The notes under the pieces: model-generated
What the model was told of the DNA's origin: nothing
The model's input: only the letters and a program-made list of their open reading frames with translations
Database searches by the model: none
Shown here: positions 49,127 through 62,329 of the stretch, in pieces
Numbering within the stretch: position 1 is the first letter of the stretch
How the letters are laid out: every line of letters begins with the position of its first letter
NCBI GenBank assembly: GCA_020152595.1
Contig: JAIGNY010001641.1
Coordinates: 415,001-479,000 of the forward strand
Reading direction: 5' to 3'
Length of the DNA stretch: 64,000 nt
Source: Chiridota heheva
Lineage: Eukaryota; Echinodermata; Holothuroidea; Apodida; Chiridotidae
Translations under genes and position numbers: made by a program

Positions 49127-51165
49127 AGTGGCACTATGGTCATCAACAAATTACTCATTGGTTGCGCACTATGGTCATCAACAAATTACTCATTGGTTGT
49201 GCACTATGGTCATCAACAAATTACTCATTGGTTGCGCACTATGGTCTTCAACAAATTACTCATTGGTTGCGCACTGTGGTCATCAGCAAATAACTCATTG
49301 GTTGTGCACTATGGTCACCAACAAATTACTCATTGGTTGCGCACTATGGTCATCAACAAAGTACTCATTGGTTGCGCACTATGGTCATCAACGAATTACT
49401 CATTGGTTGCGCACTATGGTCATCAACAAATTACTCATTGGTTGCGCACTATGGTCTTCAACAAATTACTCATTGGTTGCGCACTGTAGTCATCAACAAA
49501 GTACTCATTGGTTGTGCACTATGGTTATCAACAAATTACTCATTGGTTGCGCACTATGGTCATCAACAAATTACTCATTTGTTACGCACTATGGTCATCA
49601 GCAAGTAACTCATTGGTTGCACACTATGGTCATCAACAAATTACTCATTGGTTGTGCACTATGGTCACCAACAAATTACTCATTGGTTGTGCACTATGGT
49701 CTTCAACAAATTACTCATTGCTTGCGCACTATGGTCATTAACAAAGTACTCATTGGTTGCGCACTATGGTCTTCAACAAATTTCTCATTGGTTGTGCACT
49801 ATTGTCAACAAATTACTCATTAGTAGTGCACTGTGGTCATTAACAAATTACTCATTGGTGCACTATGGTCATCAACAAATTACTCATTGGTTGCGCACTA
49901 TGGTCATCAACAAATTACTCATTGGTTGTGCACTATGGTCTTCAACAAATTACTCATTGCTTCATTGGTCATTAACAAAGTACTCATTGGTTTGGTCTTC
50001 AACAAATTTCTCATTGCTTGTGCACTATTGTCAACAAATTACTCATTAGTAGTGCACTGTGGTCATTAACAAATTACTCATTGGTGCACTATGGTCATCA
50101 ACAAATTACTCATTGGTTGCGCACTATGGTCATCAACAAATTACTCATTGGTTGCGCACTATGGTCATCAACAAATTACTCATTGGTTGCGCACTATGGT
50201 CTTCAACAAATTACTCATTGGTTGCGCACTGTGGTCATCAGCAAATAACTCATTGGTTGTGCACTATGGTCACCAACAAATTACTCATTGGTTGCGCACT
50301 ATGGTCATCAACAAATTACTCATTGGTTGAGCACTATGGTCATCAACAAATTACTCATTGGTTGCGCACTATGGTCATCAACAAATTACTCATTGGTTGC
50401 GCACTATGGTCATCAACAAATTACTCATTGGTTGCGCACTATGGTTATCAACAAATTAATCATTGGTTGCGCACTATGGTCATCAACAAATTAGTCATTG
50501 GTTGCGCACTATGGTCATCAACAAATTAGTCATTGGTTGCGCACTATGGTCATCAGCAAATAACTCATTGGTTGCGCACTATGGTCATCAACAAATTACT
50601 CATTGGTTGCACACTATGGTCAACAAATTACTCATTGGTTGTGCACTTTGGTCATCAACAAATTACTCATTTGTTGCGCACTATGGTCATCAACAAATTA
50701 CTCATTGGCTGTGCACTATTGTCAACAAATTACTTATTGGTTGCGCACTGTGGTCATCAACAAATTACTCATTGGTGCACTATGGTCATCAACAAATTAC
50801 TCATTGGTTGCGCACTATGGTCATCAACAAATTACTCATTGGTTGCGCACTATTGTCAACAAATTACTCATTGGTTGCGCACTATTGTCAACAAATTACT
50901 CATTGGTTGCACTATGGTCTTCAACAAATTTCTCATTGGTTGTATTGTCAACAAATTACTCATTAGTAGTTGGTCATTAACAAATTACTCATTGGTGCAC
51001 TATGGTCATCAACAAATTACTCATTGGGCACTATGGTCATCAACAAATTACTCATTGGTTGCGCACTATTGTCAACAAATTACTCATTGGTTGCGCACTG
51101 TGGTCATCAACAAATTACTCATTGGTGCACTATGGTCATCAACAAATTACTCATTGGTTGCTTTG
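49127..51165. repeat. 35-bp minisatellite, about 58 units
   Basis: The unit is GCACTATGGTCATCAACAAA followed by TTACTCATTGGTTGC. Truncated units (lacking TTGC or CTATGG) recur in the same order at about 49790-50090 and 50640-51150, showing a higher-order pattern. The unit lacks stops in the forward frames and 35 is not a multiple of three. All forward frames therefore stay open for long stretches and give the same cyclic peptide, a repeat artefact. The array starts ~280 bp after the exon 4 donor. Confidence 0.92.
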
Positions 51166-52014
51166 GGGTTTGTGTGCTTCTTAAGTTTTGTGTGCTTCTT
51201 AAGTTTTGCTATTTTGCTAAGGAGGTTACAGATTAGATGCCCTTTTTGAACAATCCTGCAGCCTATCCCCCCTCCTGGTCACAATCAAAACATGAAAGAT
51301 TCGCGCCCTTACATCGGCGATGTTTGGAATTTCCACATCTTAGAAAATAAAACATTTCAAGACCAACGAAAATTGACGCATCACTACCCCTACGCTCCAT
51401 ATATACAGTATAAAATTATACACTTAGTGTACGCGTACGGTGTTTATTTCGGGAATGGTTTAAACATGGTTTTTACACCATTTAAGAAATATTGAGTAAG
51501 GGCGCTGTGAGTAGCAATGTCATAGATGTCGGGGCACAATATTGGCATGAGCTACAAAGTTCTCAGAGAAAAATAGTATGTCAGGCTCTGAGCTTCCTTC
51601 CATCCAAGGAAGTAAAAGGCTCACCATACATCATGCAAGACTTCTGGATTTTCCCGAAATTCTGGATTAAAACAAAAAATCATAATATTTTTAAATTTAT
51701 TCGAACATAAGCTGTTTATATACCTTGTTTGATTTTCGAATTATTGTCAACAATTTTTTTTTTTTATTATCCAAAACAAAAATCAATGAATAATTTATTT
51801 GCATAATAAAATAATTTTTATGTCTGTACAGCTGGTTTCTGAAAGTCAAGAAACCATGAACAAAATCATTTCAGTCAGCTTTTTTTATTTTTTTTTATGG
51901 ATAATACCTCTGTCAGTCAATGTCTGTTTCCTGTAATGACTTAAACAAGAACACCCTTTAAAGAAGGGCTGTCGTGGCATTTAATTTTGCTTGTAAGGAT
52001 AGTAATAAAGAAAG
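51166..52014. other. Intronic sequence without recognised feature
   Basis: 51290-51480 is richer in CpG than its surroundings and partly open, but has no splice context or domain resemblance. Confidence 0.35.
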
Positions 52015-52515
52015 CAGTGGCATGTCTAGTGGCGTGTTTAGTGGCTAATTTCCCTAAAAATATCATAGCCCCCCTCAAAAAATACAAACTTCAACTTTGC
52101 AAAATTTTCATGAATTGAATTCTAAGGAAATTTTTGTCAATTTTCGGGAAATCTTCATTTTTTGGAAAATTTCTGTCATTTTCGTGAAATCAAAAGAACT
52201 TGAAGCTCTTTGGTGAAATCTTCAATTTCTGGGAAATTTTCTTCAATTTCCAGGAAAATTCTTCACTTTGCAGGAAAGCACTGTTAATTTCGAGAAATTT
52301 CTGGAAGTGTTGCCAAAAATTGTATGCATTTTTTTTTCAATTTTATGTTAATAATTTTACACTTTGCCATCAAAATAAAGCATGCATGCAACTGGGAAAT
52401 AGAACCCCATTCCCTAAGTCCTACACCTCTGTCCTTCCTAATCTGAAACCAGCCTTTTTTATGGGGGAGGGGGGTGCTTAAGCCCTCCCCAAAAACAAAA
52501 AGCTAGACACGACCC
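52015..52515. mobile_element. Possible inverted-repeat element
   Basis: Left GTGGCATGTCTAGTGGCGTG and right AGCTAGACACGACCCTTC are weakly inverted copies. The wording resembles ends of hAT-type MITEs, but no target duplication is clear. Confidence 0.3.
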
Positions 52516-53820
52516 TTCATAGAAAGAGAACACTAAGTTATATAGGCTTTAATTTGCATAGAATAAATACAAACGATCTGCAACTTGGTTTTCCTGAGTA
52601 AATTCTACCCATGCCGAATTTGACTGGTTGCAAGGTTACAGTCTGTACGTGATGTACGCTAACACTATCTTAACCTGATAAGTTAGCTCTTTAAGTTTCA
52701 GAACCGTATCCGGTGTAGTCAACATTCTGACCGTATTATACGCTATATAGCCACTACATGGCTGCTACACAAGTACTGCAAGTATTAACCTAGCATGTAG
52801 TGCCTCCCAAGTGAGGTGTTTATCTCACTACATCCAATGAAACCAAGCCTCGTTTATTTCAAATAATATTCTCCTTCATTATCTTTCGTGACTCTTCAAA
52901 AAAAAATTTGGTGTAATAAATATTTTCTATTATGTTTCTGAAACAGTAAAAATGTCTAAATAATACCATTCTTTATATCACGTTTTAAATGTGGCTATTA
53001 AAATATCGGATTGGCACCAGAAGTATTTATCTCCATTCCTCAATGTTGCCAATTTACATGACTTTTGCGAATAAAAACCAATACCATAAATTTCTTAATT
53101 AGCATTGCTGAAATTGATTGTAGCAAAGTAACCAATAAAATACAACCTTCAATAAATAGCACTCCATGTTCTCTTTATTTATTAAAATTTGAAATATAAT
53201 TCTCAATTCAAAGATGGCGGATTTTGAGCATGGAGTTCACAATACTAGTCCTGTTGTGCTCTAAGGGCCAGGTCAGAACAAAAGAGTCCTAAAATAGGAG
53301 TTAACCCTTAAAATCCCAGACCAAGCGTGTCATGCTCGATTGGGGACATAATTTTTCAAAAAATGTTTTTCTTTGTCAAATAGGCCCACAGCAATGATCT
53401 TGGTATCGTTTGAAAGAGCTCGAATAGTTCTTTCAGTAAATATAACTTTTGATGGGGGTTTTGTTAAAGAATTTCGCAAAAACATGGATTGAAAAATATT
53501 TTATAAAAGCTTCCTTGCCATACTTCCAGACCTAGCGTTTGCTTGAAAAGCTGTGAACAATTGTCAAAGACATCAAAGTATCCAATTTTGGTCTAATTTT
53601 GACTGCCCCTACCATCAATATCCTTATTTGGCCAAATGTGATGATTTTGAGCCTTTTTGAGACCAATTTTTTTTTAAATCATAAGTTCTGATCGCAATAC
53701 ACCTACCGTACACGAAATGCATTGTAAGAAAGGCCAAGTCATGTACTTTTGATTGATATCAAAAAGAGCAAGTACCCCCTCTATATACATATCTAGATTT
53801 AAGTAATAATAAAGCTTGTT
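52516..53820. other. Intronic sequence without recognised feature
   Basis: AT-rich sequence. No exon-like segment or clear repeat was recognised. Confidence 0.35.
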
Positions 53821-53900
53821 AGTCACTTTGGTCTAGTGGCAAGTCTCTGTGCACAGCATGCGAATTCGATCCCCGCAAAGGACACGAGGCTTTTATTTTT
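53821..53900 (+). mobile_element. tRNA-like SINE fragment
   Basis: TGGTCTAGTGGC (A-box-like, 53829-53840) and AATTCGATCCC (B-box-like, 53863-53873) are spaced as in a tRNA-derived promoter. No acceptor stem pairing is evident. Confidence 0.45.
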
Positions 53901-54297
53901 CCGCTAGTAATTACAGCGGTGATTATTATTAAAAAAAATTCTTCATTATTTTTGCATGTTTTGCTTTGATAACAAAATTTAGTCTGGTATCAATGGAAAG
54001 GAAATGTCACAAACAATCTAAATATGTAAAAAATCCTCATTTTTCATTATGCACAAGAAAAAATACAAGCTCAAATAAATTGGCCTAATTTGGCATAAAA
54101 TGTGCAAATTGCATATTTTTGCAAAGTTTATTGTCTTAACATTCATATAAACTAAACTTGTAGTGGTAGAAAACAAAAGGAAAATTTAATTTTGATAGTG
54201 AAATTTAATTTTGAAAAGAAAAAAATTATGTTAATTTGTTGTCATGTTTTGAACCTCTGGGTCTTTAAGGCTTACCTAAATAGGTCATTCTCCCTGG

Positions 54298-55050
54298 ATT
54301 TTAAAGGAGCAAGGTGAAATAAAGTAAAGAAAATAAGCTGATAGCTTTTTAGAGGAGCCCAAAACTAATAGGATTAAAGGAGCATGAAGTAAATTTTAAG
54401 GCTATGTATTTTAAATGATTGCAGCAGACTGATCATTAAAGGAGCATAAAAAGAAGTCTGTGACTTATAAAGGAGTATGGGAAATTAAATGAGTACAAAG
54501 TAAGGTAAGTTTGGAATTTTAAAGTAGCATAAAGTAAAGGAAGTAGGTCTGTTATAATTCTAAAGGAGCAAAGGGTAATTATGGGATATACTCAAGAAAA
54601 GTCTTGTTAGGATTTTAAACAATTTAAGGAGTAAGTTAGGATTTTAAAGGAGCATAAATAAAAGTTTAAGGATAGGATGTTAGGATTTTAAAGGAGCAGA
54701 AGACTAAGACAATTAATTAAAGGAGTATAAAGTAAATGAAGTGAAGTCTGTTATGATTTTGAAGGAGCAATAAAAGGATGTAAAAGTTAGGCTGGTAGAT
54801 TTTAAAGGAGCACAAGTCAAAGACATTTAAAGGAGTTAAGTTCTTTAGGATTTTTAAAGCAGCATAAATAAAAGAAAGTCAAAAGTTGGGGTGTAAGATT
54901 TTAAAGTAGTATGAAGTAAAGGAAGTGAAGTCTTTTAGGAATTTGAATGAACACAAAACTAGCCAATCTAGGATCATAAGATTGAAGGAGGGAAACCTAT
55001 GCTGTCAGTGTTTTGAAAAGAGCATAAGGTAAAGGCCAGGTCCTGTGTGC
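54298..55050. repeat. Diverged ~50-bp tandem repeat
   Basis: About 15 units contain ATTTTAAAGGAGCATAAAGT and AAAGGAAGTGAAGTCTGTTA words with variable length. Confidence 0.82.
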
Positions 55051-55639
55051 AAGTTCAGTATGTTAATGGGGCAATTTTTAGTTATTTGGTTGGGAAATGG
55101 GCATGAGGCTGAAGACTGAACTGGAGCAAATGTCACCCTTCCTTGTTCATGAGTAGTGGTATTCTCCCACACATAACAGGGATGTTAGCTATCAAAATTT
55201 ATCTTAATAAAACTAAGTCCAAGGTTTTTAGATTACTACAAAGAACATCCCTGTCCCACTGATGGATGGTTTAGCCATATCTCTGAATCTGAACATAAGA
55301 AATTTAAACTGCATACAAAATACAAAAGCTGCAACTAAATACAATTAAAGCAATGCATTTTATCAGTAATTATGGTATCATTACTATACTTCTTCAGAAT
55401 TGAACACGAATGATGAAGGTAAAACTTGACTAGAAATCATACAAATTGGTTGTCAATTATTATAAAAGGATATTTTACATATCTTTTTTCTCTGTGCAGT
55501 GCATGATATTGAACAAAGCCTAAAGCATGATAATTTTCTTAAACATAAATCACTTCTAATATTCATTAATTGCAGTCTCCTGTATTTTAACATTGCTGGA
55601 AATTTGGCTTTTTAAATGCAATTTGAAGAGTTCTTTCGT
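55051..55639. other. Non-coding sequence without recognised feature
   Basis: AT-rich sequence. Nothing was recognised. Confidence 0.35.
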
Positions 55640-55970
55640 TTCTCATGACTTGTCCTTCTCCTTAAAAATTTGTTCCAGCAAATCATAGCCACAAACTTAA
55701 TGTAGCAAATAATGAGACTACTTATATTAATTAAAATAACCACTCAACCACACGATAAACACTTCATCTATTGCTAATTTGATACTCAACACCAACTTCC
55801 ACAACAACCCAGGACCAAATGGAGAACTAGTACAATGGAGCCATTGACAAGGGAAATTTGATCCTAATTGCTTGTGGTTTTCAGAATAAAGAACATAAGG
55901 AGGAAAAGTCTGACCCGACCTGCTTATATATCAGATCGGGTCTGACTGTTTGAAATTTTAAGGAGCAGAA
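55640..55970. repeat. Dispersed repeat Y, copy 2 (uninterrupted)
   Basis: Aligns with 38750-39340 and lacks the 256-bp inverted-repeat element found there. Confidence 0.7.
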
Positions 55971-57149
55971 CAACTAATGTGTCTTTCTTCTCTGCTTCTC
56001 TCACTAATTATTCTTGACATTTATTGTAAAATGTGGAAGAGGGTTTTTATCTTCATTTTAAAAACTTGTTATGACTTCATGATTTCACATAAAACTTGTT
56101 ATGACTTTATTATTTCACATAAGGAATACTGGTTAACTGCATTTGGTAATTTGAGACATCTCCATTTACAGAGAGAGTTAAGCTTACCTGAGTGTTTCAT
56201 AATGACTTTCTGACAGTTGTAAAATAATTTTTCTGCAGTTGATTTCAATATAAATAAAAAAGACACTTCAGTGGTACTTTTTACAAAGTGTACATCAGCT
56301 TTATCAGCAATGCTAAGACAAGGTTAAGTTTAAATTGATGCTTAAATACTGAGAGGCTTTATAACGGTGCAATGTTACAACCCTCAATTTCTAGTATTTT
56401 TTTTCAAGCTTATATTATATTTTAGTGTGTAATTTATCAGTTTCACGACAAACAGAATCATCAATGTTAGCTGTTATCGATCATATGTCGAAACTGACTT
56501 GGAAATTTTCTTTAAGATATCAATGTGGTTTTGAAAAATTATTTCTATATTTTGAGAATTTTTGCTTATTATATCATGATTGTATACATAATAAGAAGAA
56601 CTAAAAAAAGAGACTTATAGAACACATGAAGTCTGACATAATCCTTATTTGATATAATAGAATTGAAAATAACAAATGTACTGACTAAGTTTCACAACTC
56701 CCGAAGCAATCTCACACATTTTGTGTAATCATTAAAAAATTAATACTACTACTTAGTAATACCATGAGAGCTGCCGTTTTGATTTCAAAACATGCAGATT
56801 ATGATGTCATCAGCCCAGCAGGATGTTGGAATGCTTTGTATTTCTTTATAATCTACTTTTAGTTTTTAAGTTTTGTAAGGGTCAAGGAAATTTTTGTGTA
56901 CACATGATATTATCAAAACATTCTGTTAAAACTTTGTGTCACATCATTTTGGAAGAAGAACTTTAATCACAATTATAAAGAAATACATTATAATCCTTAT
57001 GCCCATGTTGGGGAAATCTTGTCACCATGCACAATATTTCAATACAGAATTGAACAAAATGGCAGCCCCAAGTGTCAATTTCAAACATGAATAACTTGAG
57101 ATAGGAATAAAATTTTGCAGTTGGTTAAGATTTTGATCCTCTATTATAT
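55971..57149. other. Non-coding sequence without recognised feature
   Basis: AT-rich, with a short direct repeat of ACTTGTTATGACTT near 56065-56110. Confidence 0.35.
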
Positions 57150-58440
57150 GAAATATTGATTGCATCAGACTTTATGTCTCCTTTAAGATTAAGCATGTAT
57201 ATTTTCTTAGGTCATGATACTCAAATTGGTATTATTTTCATTAGCAGTTTTAACATATGCCAGTAAAGAAACGTTAAATTGTGAGTTCAATGACCTTCAA
57301 ATCTTTAAAAAAGTCTTAAGATCTAAGATTTTAGAATTCAGGCAAACTTTTGTGATGTCAGCAGATGAACAAAGCCCATCTTAAGTAATTCTTTCAATGT
57401 TCTTCAGTTAAAGCCACGGTTATAAATTTTATTTTTTCTTTGTGTATATGTTGTCGCAGAGGAATAATTAAGTTCAAAATACTTGAATGGAATCAGATGT
57501 TGATTGTTGCGGATGCTGCCTATGTCACAAACTATTGTGCAATACATCCCAAAAATTGAAAATGCTGTTTTTAATTGATTGTGATGGAACTTTTGCAGTA
57601 TTATTGGTCCATTGTGAATTTTGAAGCAATATTGATTAAGCTCAAGTTGCATCCAGATTGTTCTTTGAAACAGAGTTTGTTGATTGGTAGAAAAGATCAT
57701 TTAGACATTCAAAATCGAGGGGCAGTGACTTGGAAAGATGCTACAATGCTCAGTATTTCAAGGAAAGTATTTGGAAAGGGGCAAATTGTCCCCAATAGAG
57801 GGCCTAGTTAAGGATCGATTGGCCTTAAAAATCAGAAAAGCATAATTTGGCAGAACATTTTTTATTTCAAAAGAATTGCTAGATGGTAATGTTGATCTCT
57901 TTCTCAAAGAGCCCACCTTTCTGGATTCCCTCTATACCCATTCTCATGGAAGAGGAAAACAATCTTGAGCAACATTTTATAATTTTCAAAATCTGATCTA
58001 CCTGAGAGAGAGAGAGAGAGAGAACACTGTATCTAGAGAGGGATTTCATCATGTGACTCTTAACTCATGTGGAAGTCATTTCACATGGCACACACAGCTC
58101 ACGTACAACAAACATACTGCATACTAACCTACCTACCAGTTCAACGAATATTACTTTTTGCATTTTTGTTGTTTGCTTCTGATTTTACTTCAGATTTTCC
58201 TTACATTTTATATATTCACCGAGTATACGAAGAGTAACTTTTATGTGAACGCCAACTGATTGTTCGTTATACGCAGACAAAGCCTACATAGACCTACCTG
58301 ATATAAAAGTGCTCGCTGCAAATCCTAGTGTAAACTGTTGAAAGCCGTTGCATCTTACAGCAGAAACCCACTTCGAACGTCAATCAGGATCAGATGGAAA
58401 TTGAGAAAATTGAGAAAGACGGCACACGTCTATTAGTGCA
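57150..58440. repeat. Dispersed repeats Z (copy 2) and the 14.3-kb family, left of the hAT insertion
   Basis: 57325-57650 matches 46240-46620. 58040-58440 matches 14330-14760. A (GA)n run lies near 58008-58021. The repeat is cut at 58440 by the hAT element and resumes at 61757. Confidence 0.62.
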
Positions 58441-61400
58441 GGGGCGGCGGAAGGTCACAATTTTTGGTCCGACCTGACAGGGACCAAAACCTCTGATTTT
58501 TTTCAGAGAGCCTCGGGAATTGGTTCTTGATTAAATGATCTTGAAGCCAATGAAATACCTAGGTATTTTATGGGGGCCCAAATTGTGCTGATGACATACA
58601 AAATGGTGTGGGGGGTGGGGGCAATAGAAGAAAATATGTTTTGTACTTGCCGGTTTACTGGTGAGGGTTATAAAAATTTGCCGAACAAAGATGAACGATA
58701 ATCCGAATGTCCACAAATTCATTCAAGGCATCCGTAAGGTTCAGAAAATCTGTCCTTTCCTTGTGGATCTGTAGAATCATGAGTTCATTTAATCTCCTCT
58801 GACTCATCGTCGATCTTAAATATGACTTGGGTCTACGTAGCACCGAAAATGATCTTTCAGAGGTTGCATTCGTTGCAGGAAGAACCTAAAAAAGGTACAG
58901 TAATGTGCAGATTTTTGAGTAAAAATACCGTTCAGCTGTGGGCATGTCCTTAAAGAAGTCAATTATATCCTGTAGTGATCGTGATGTGTTTGCGAATTTA
59001 AGCCTTAAATTTGAAGCTGTGTTTTGGCTGCTCGTTATCAAAATCCGATCATCCATAGAAAGTCGTTATCGCAGTTAATTGGGATTGGTAGTCCTTGTTG
59101 TTGCATGCATTCAACAACAATTCTTGTAGTTGCTGATACTGTGTTAAACCAGCTTGATTGAATCGACTTTCAATCGCATTGATGATTTTGTCCAGAACAG
59201 CATAATACTGGCATCTGTTGTAATCACGGGCTGTCTTTGCATGTTTTGGAGGAGCATTACCAGTCTCGTATCTGATCAGTGGGGCACATTCCTTTGCCGC
59301 GGTAATTCTGGTTGAGATACATCCAATTTGAGGTTTCCGTCGCCGTCTTTTTCCTGAGCCAACTTGTTTGCTCTATTGTAGAAAAGATTGAAATCTCTTT
59401 CATTTTGAATGTTCTTCAAAGTCTTTATCGTGTCTGATGCACATTTCTGGTCAGAAGCTGCTGTCAATTCGGGGATCTGTAAAGTTTTGCTCAGATTATC
59501 TGCGTGTCTGAGCACTAGGCATGCAAGATTTACTCCCCAGAAGAAATTCCAATTTTTGCATTTGGCTTCTGACTCCAGATATCCTTGCTTTGGTTTCTGT
59601 ATCTTTTACATAGTCGGTTTCTTCCCAAAGCTCTTGAAGTACTTGGTAGTTGTTTAGAACACTACCCAAAGATGCCGCACGAACAGTCCACCTAGTCGGG
59701 CATAGAACACGAAGACCTGGACCATCTGGCTGAAGTTCACTCTTAATTTTACAAAAAAAAATCCCCTCTTTTCAGAGAATATTGGACGAGTTTACAAATT
59801 TCATGTTTGTATTCAAGAGCATTCTTTGTGATTCTCTCTCCCTTGATAGCGTCATTTGCAGCAAGATTCAGAGAATGTCCGTAACAGTGAATAAATATTG
59901 CTCACGGTTCGCGGGCCTGAATTCTTACTGCTAGTCCGTTCCTCATTCCACTCATGTTGCTGGCGCCATCATAGCACTGTCCTATACACTTGGAGTAGGA
60001 AAGATTGAATCTCTTAAATACATAATCTACTACCTTCTCGAGAGTATCGGCTGTAATATCAGGAATTTGATATAGTCCAATTGCATCCTCGTGAACTGAT
60101 AGTGTAATTTTATCCAACCACCTTAAAATGATAACAGCTTGCTCCTTATTTCACGTGTCCGTTGCTTCATCAATCATTAACGAGAAGAATGGGGAGTTTT
60201 TAACATCATCCACTATGTCCCGTCGTACTTTAGATGCCAAATATTAAGAATCTTGTTCTGAATATCATGACTTACATATTTGTTTGTTTTCTTCTCACTC
60301 CAAGATTTTACTGAAGGATCATCACATGCTCTTAGGTTCAGAAACTGAATGAAATTTCCACTGTTTTCATTGTGTCCATGGAATGGAAGGATCTGGCGAC
60401 CCAAGAAACGAGCATTTTCAAATAATTTCCTTAACATCCTCTTGTTTTCGGTTTTCTCTCTAGAATGATCTTCGCTGAGTTACTCTCCTATATCTTGAGT
60501 AACTTTGGGTAAAGTAACCACACGTTCCACTGCTTCTTTGTGACATTTGGTTTTCTCATGGTTTTTAAAAGCAGAAGTTGCTTCCTTCCAGTTGGTAAAC
60601 CCCTTTTCAATGAAGGCTTTGTCTATTTTTGTGTTGGGAAGTTTGTTTTCTATTTTTGCATGTTTGCAAATATGACACACAACAGCATCATCACTTTCAT
60701 TGTAATGCAGCCAGGGATATCGATCAAACCATTCCGGCTGAAACTTGCCATTCAATGCAGTTTTCCTCCCAAAATGTTGGTATGGAAAATTTAGATTTCT
60801 TGGTTGATTTGGTGAATCTTGATTTTTCCTGAAATTGGTCCTTGCTGTACTTGCCTGCATGACTTCGTCCTTTGATTCTTGGCCTAGTGTCATAAACTCC
60901 GAGTGTGACTCGGAAATTGCTTCGCCTGACTGATCTGAATCCGAGGGCCTATCAGGAGGACACTTTTTAAGATACTGTAAGATAGACATTGTATTGATTG
61001 TGTTCTTTCCTTTCTGGTAGAAGAGCAAATGGAACAATAATTTAATGCTTTTAATAATGAACGTAATTTGTACATCTTCTGTATGTATACTAGGCTAGCC
61101 AGAGTTTTATACTGGGGTCGGCCCAATTAAAACCATGATCTTACCGACATTCCAGAGTTCACTAATACCAGCGGTTGATTTCACGTGCTGTAAAAGTTGG
61201 GACTGCCTGGGGTCACGGATAAAACGTCATTAAATACGTCATATCGTTGATTATTGAATTTGTGTGCATATATAGCGCAATAAAAAGAAGTAAAACAGTA
61301 GAAAATCACAATTTGTTTTATAATCAAAGAATGATTTAGATTTTAGTGCTAAATATATTCACTTCACAGGGGCCGTGGAGCAATTTTGAGGGGGCATAGA

Positions 61401-61756
61401 ATTTTAAAGTTCAATTAAAAAAACCACATGAGTGCTTCTCATTTTTATACTACTTGTAACATATTTTTCGAGGGGAATATTTTTCCTTCAATTGTGTAAT
61501 TTCTGCAGAATTCAGGCTACCGATATTATGTGATTTGCCAAAAAAGGGGAAATTAAGGGGCAACACTTAAATGGATCATATTTATCATAAATGTGCAAAC
61601 ATGATACTATAGTTCAAAGTCAAATTTAAAATTCTATTTATAACCGGAAAAAGCACAACTTTATGTGGTCCAACTTTATGTGGACCATTCGATCATTATC
61701 GGGCAAAATATTGGTCCAACCAAGGTCGGAGTGGCGGAGCTGTTCCGCCACCTATG
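58441..61756 (-). pseudogene. Decayed autonomous hAT transposon (TTF zinc-finger / DUF4371-type transposase)
   Basis: The element is bounded by GGGGCGGCGGAA (58441) and TTCCGCCACCTAT (ending about 61755), short imperfect inverted ends. It is flanked by TTAGTGCA (58433-58440) and GTAGTGCA (61756-61763), which match at 7 of 8 bases. On the minus strand, from right to left: a TTF-type zinc finger with WFDRYPWLHY and VVCHICKHA (about 60740-60650) and HEKTKCHKEA; FLGRQILPFHGH (about 60400); CYDGASNMSG (about 59970); HCYGHSLNLAANDAIKG (about 59885-59835); LCPTRWTVRAASL (about 59710); and the dimerisation end SYLRSTMSQRRLNELMILQI (about 58825-58765). Stops and frame changes break it into at least five pieces. 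The gene orientation is opposite to the host gene. Confidence 0.85.
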
Positions 61757-61960
61757 TAGTGCAACAGATGACACAGTAAGATTCCGACATAATTCAGCTT
61801 ACAAAAATTATCTTATATAACAACATGCAAACGTTTGTAAGTCTGATAAAGTGTACAGCAGATGACAATGTTTCCTAACAAAATGGCGATGTCAGCAAAA
61901 CTATGTGACCTCATGATGTCAGCTGAAACACCCTAATAGTGCTGTTTATACTACAAGGTC
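61757..61960. repeat. Right part of the repeat split by the hAT insertion
   Basis: GTGCAACAGATGACACAG through GTCAGCTGAAACACCC aligns with 14785-14895. Confidence 0.65.
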
Positions 61961-62085
61961 ATGTACTTACTATTTACATAAAACACCTCTCTGTCCTTTC
62001 CATGGTTGGTTAGATATGCACAAAGAGTACAAAATAAAATGGGGCTTACAGGATAAAGGAAAAACAACTTGCTGTGATTTACTTC

Positions 62086-62328
<243 letters not shown>

Positions 62329-62329
<1 letters not shown>

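Noticed and set aside
49128-51249. Overlapping open frames of up to ~240 codons
   Set aside because: They are the 35-bp minisatellite read in all forward frames. No domain and no frame preference.
51292-51495. 67-codon open frame in a locally CpG-richer patch
   Set aside because: No acceptor/donor pair in the required phase and no domain resemblance. It remains unexplained.
53821-53900. Functional tRNA gene
   Set aside because: Only box-like wording is present. No cloverleaf with paired acceptor arms could be drawn.
57575-57811. 78-codon open frame as a possible exon 5
   Set aside because: It overlaps a dispersed repeat also present at about 46.6 kb and lacks a phase-matched acceptor.
60540-60832. 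Plus-strand open frames across the hAT element
   Set aside because: They are the reverse of the TTF zinc-finger coding region.
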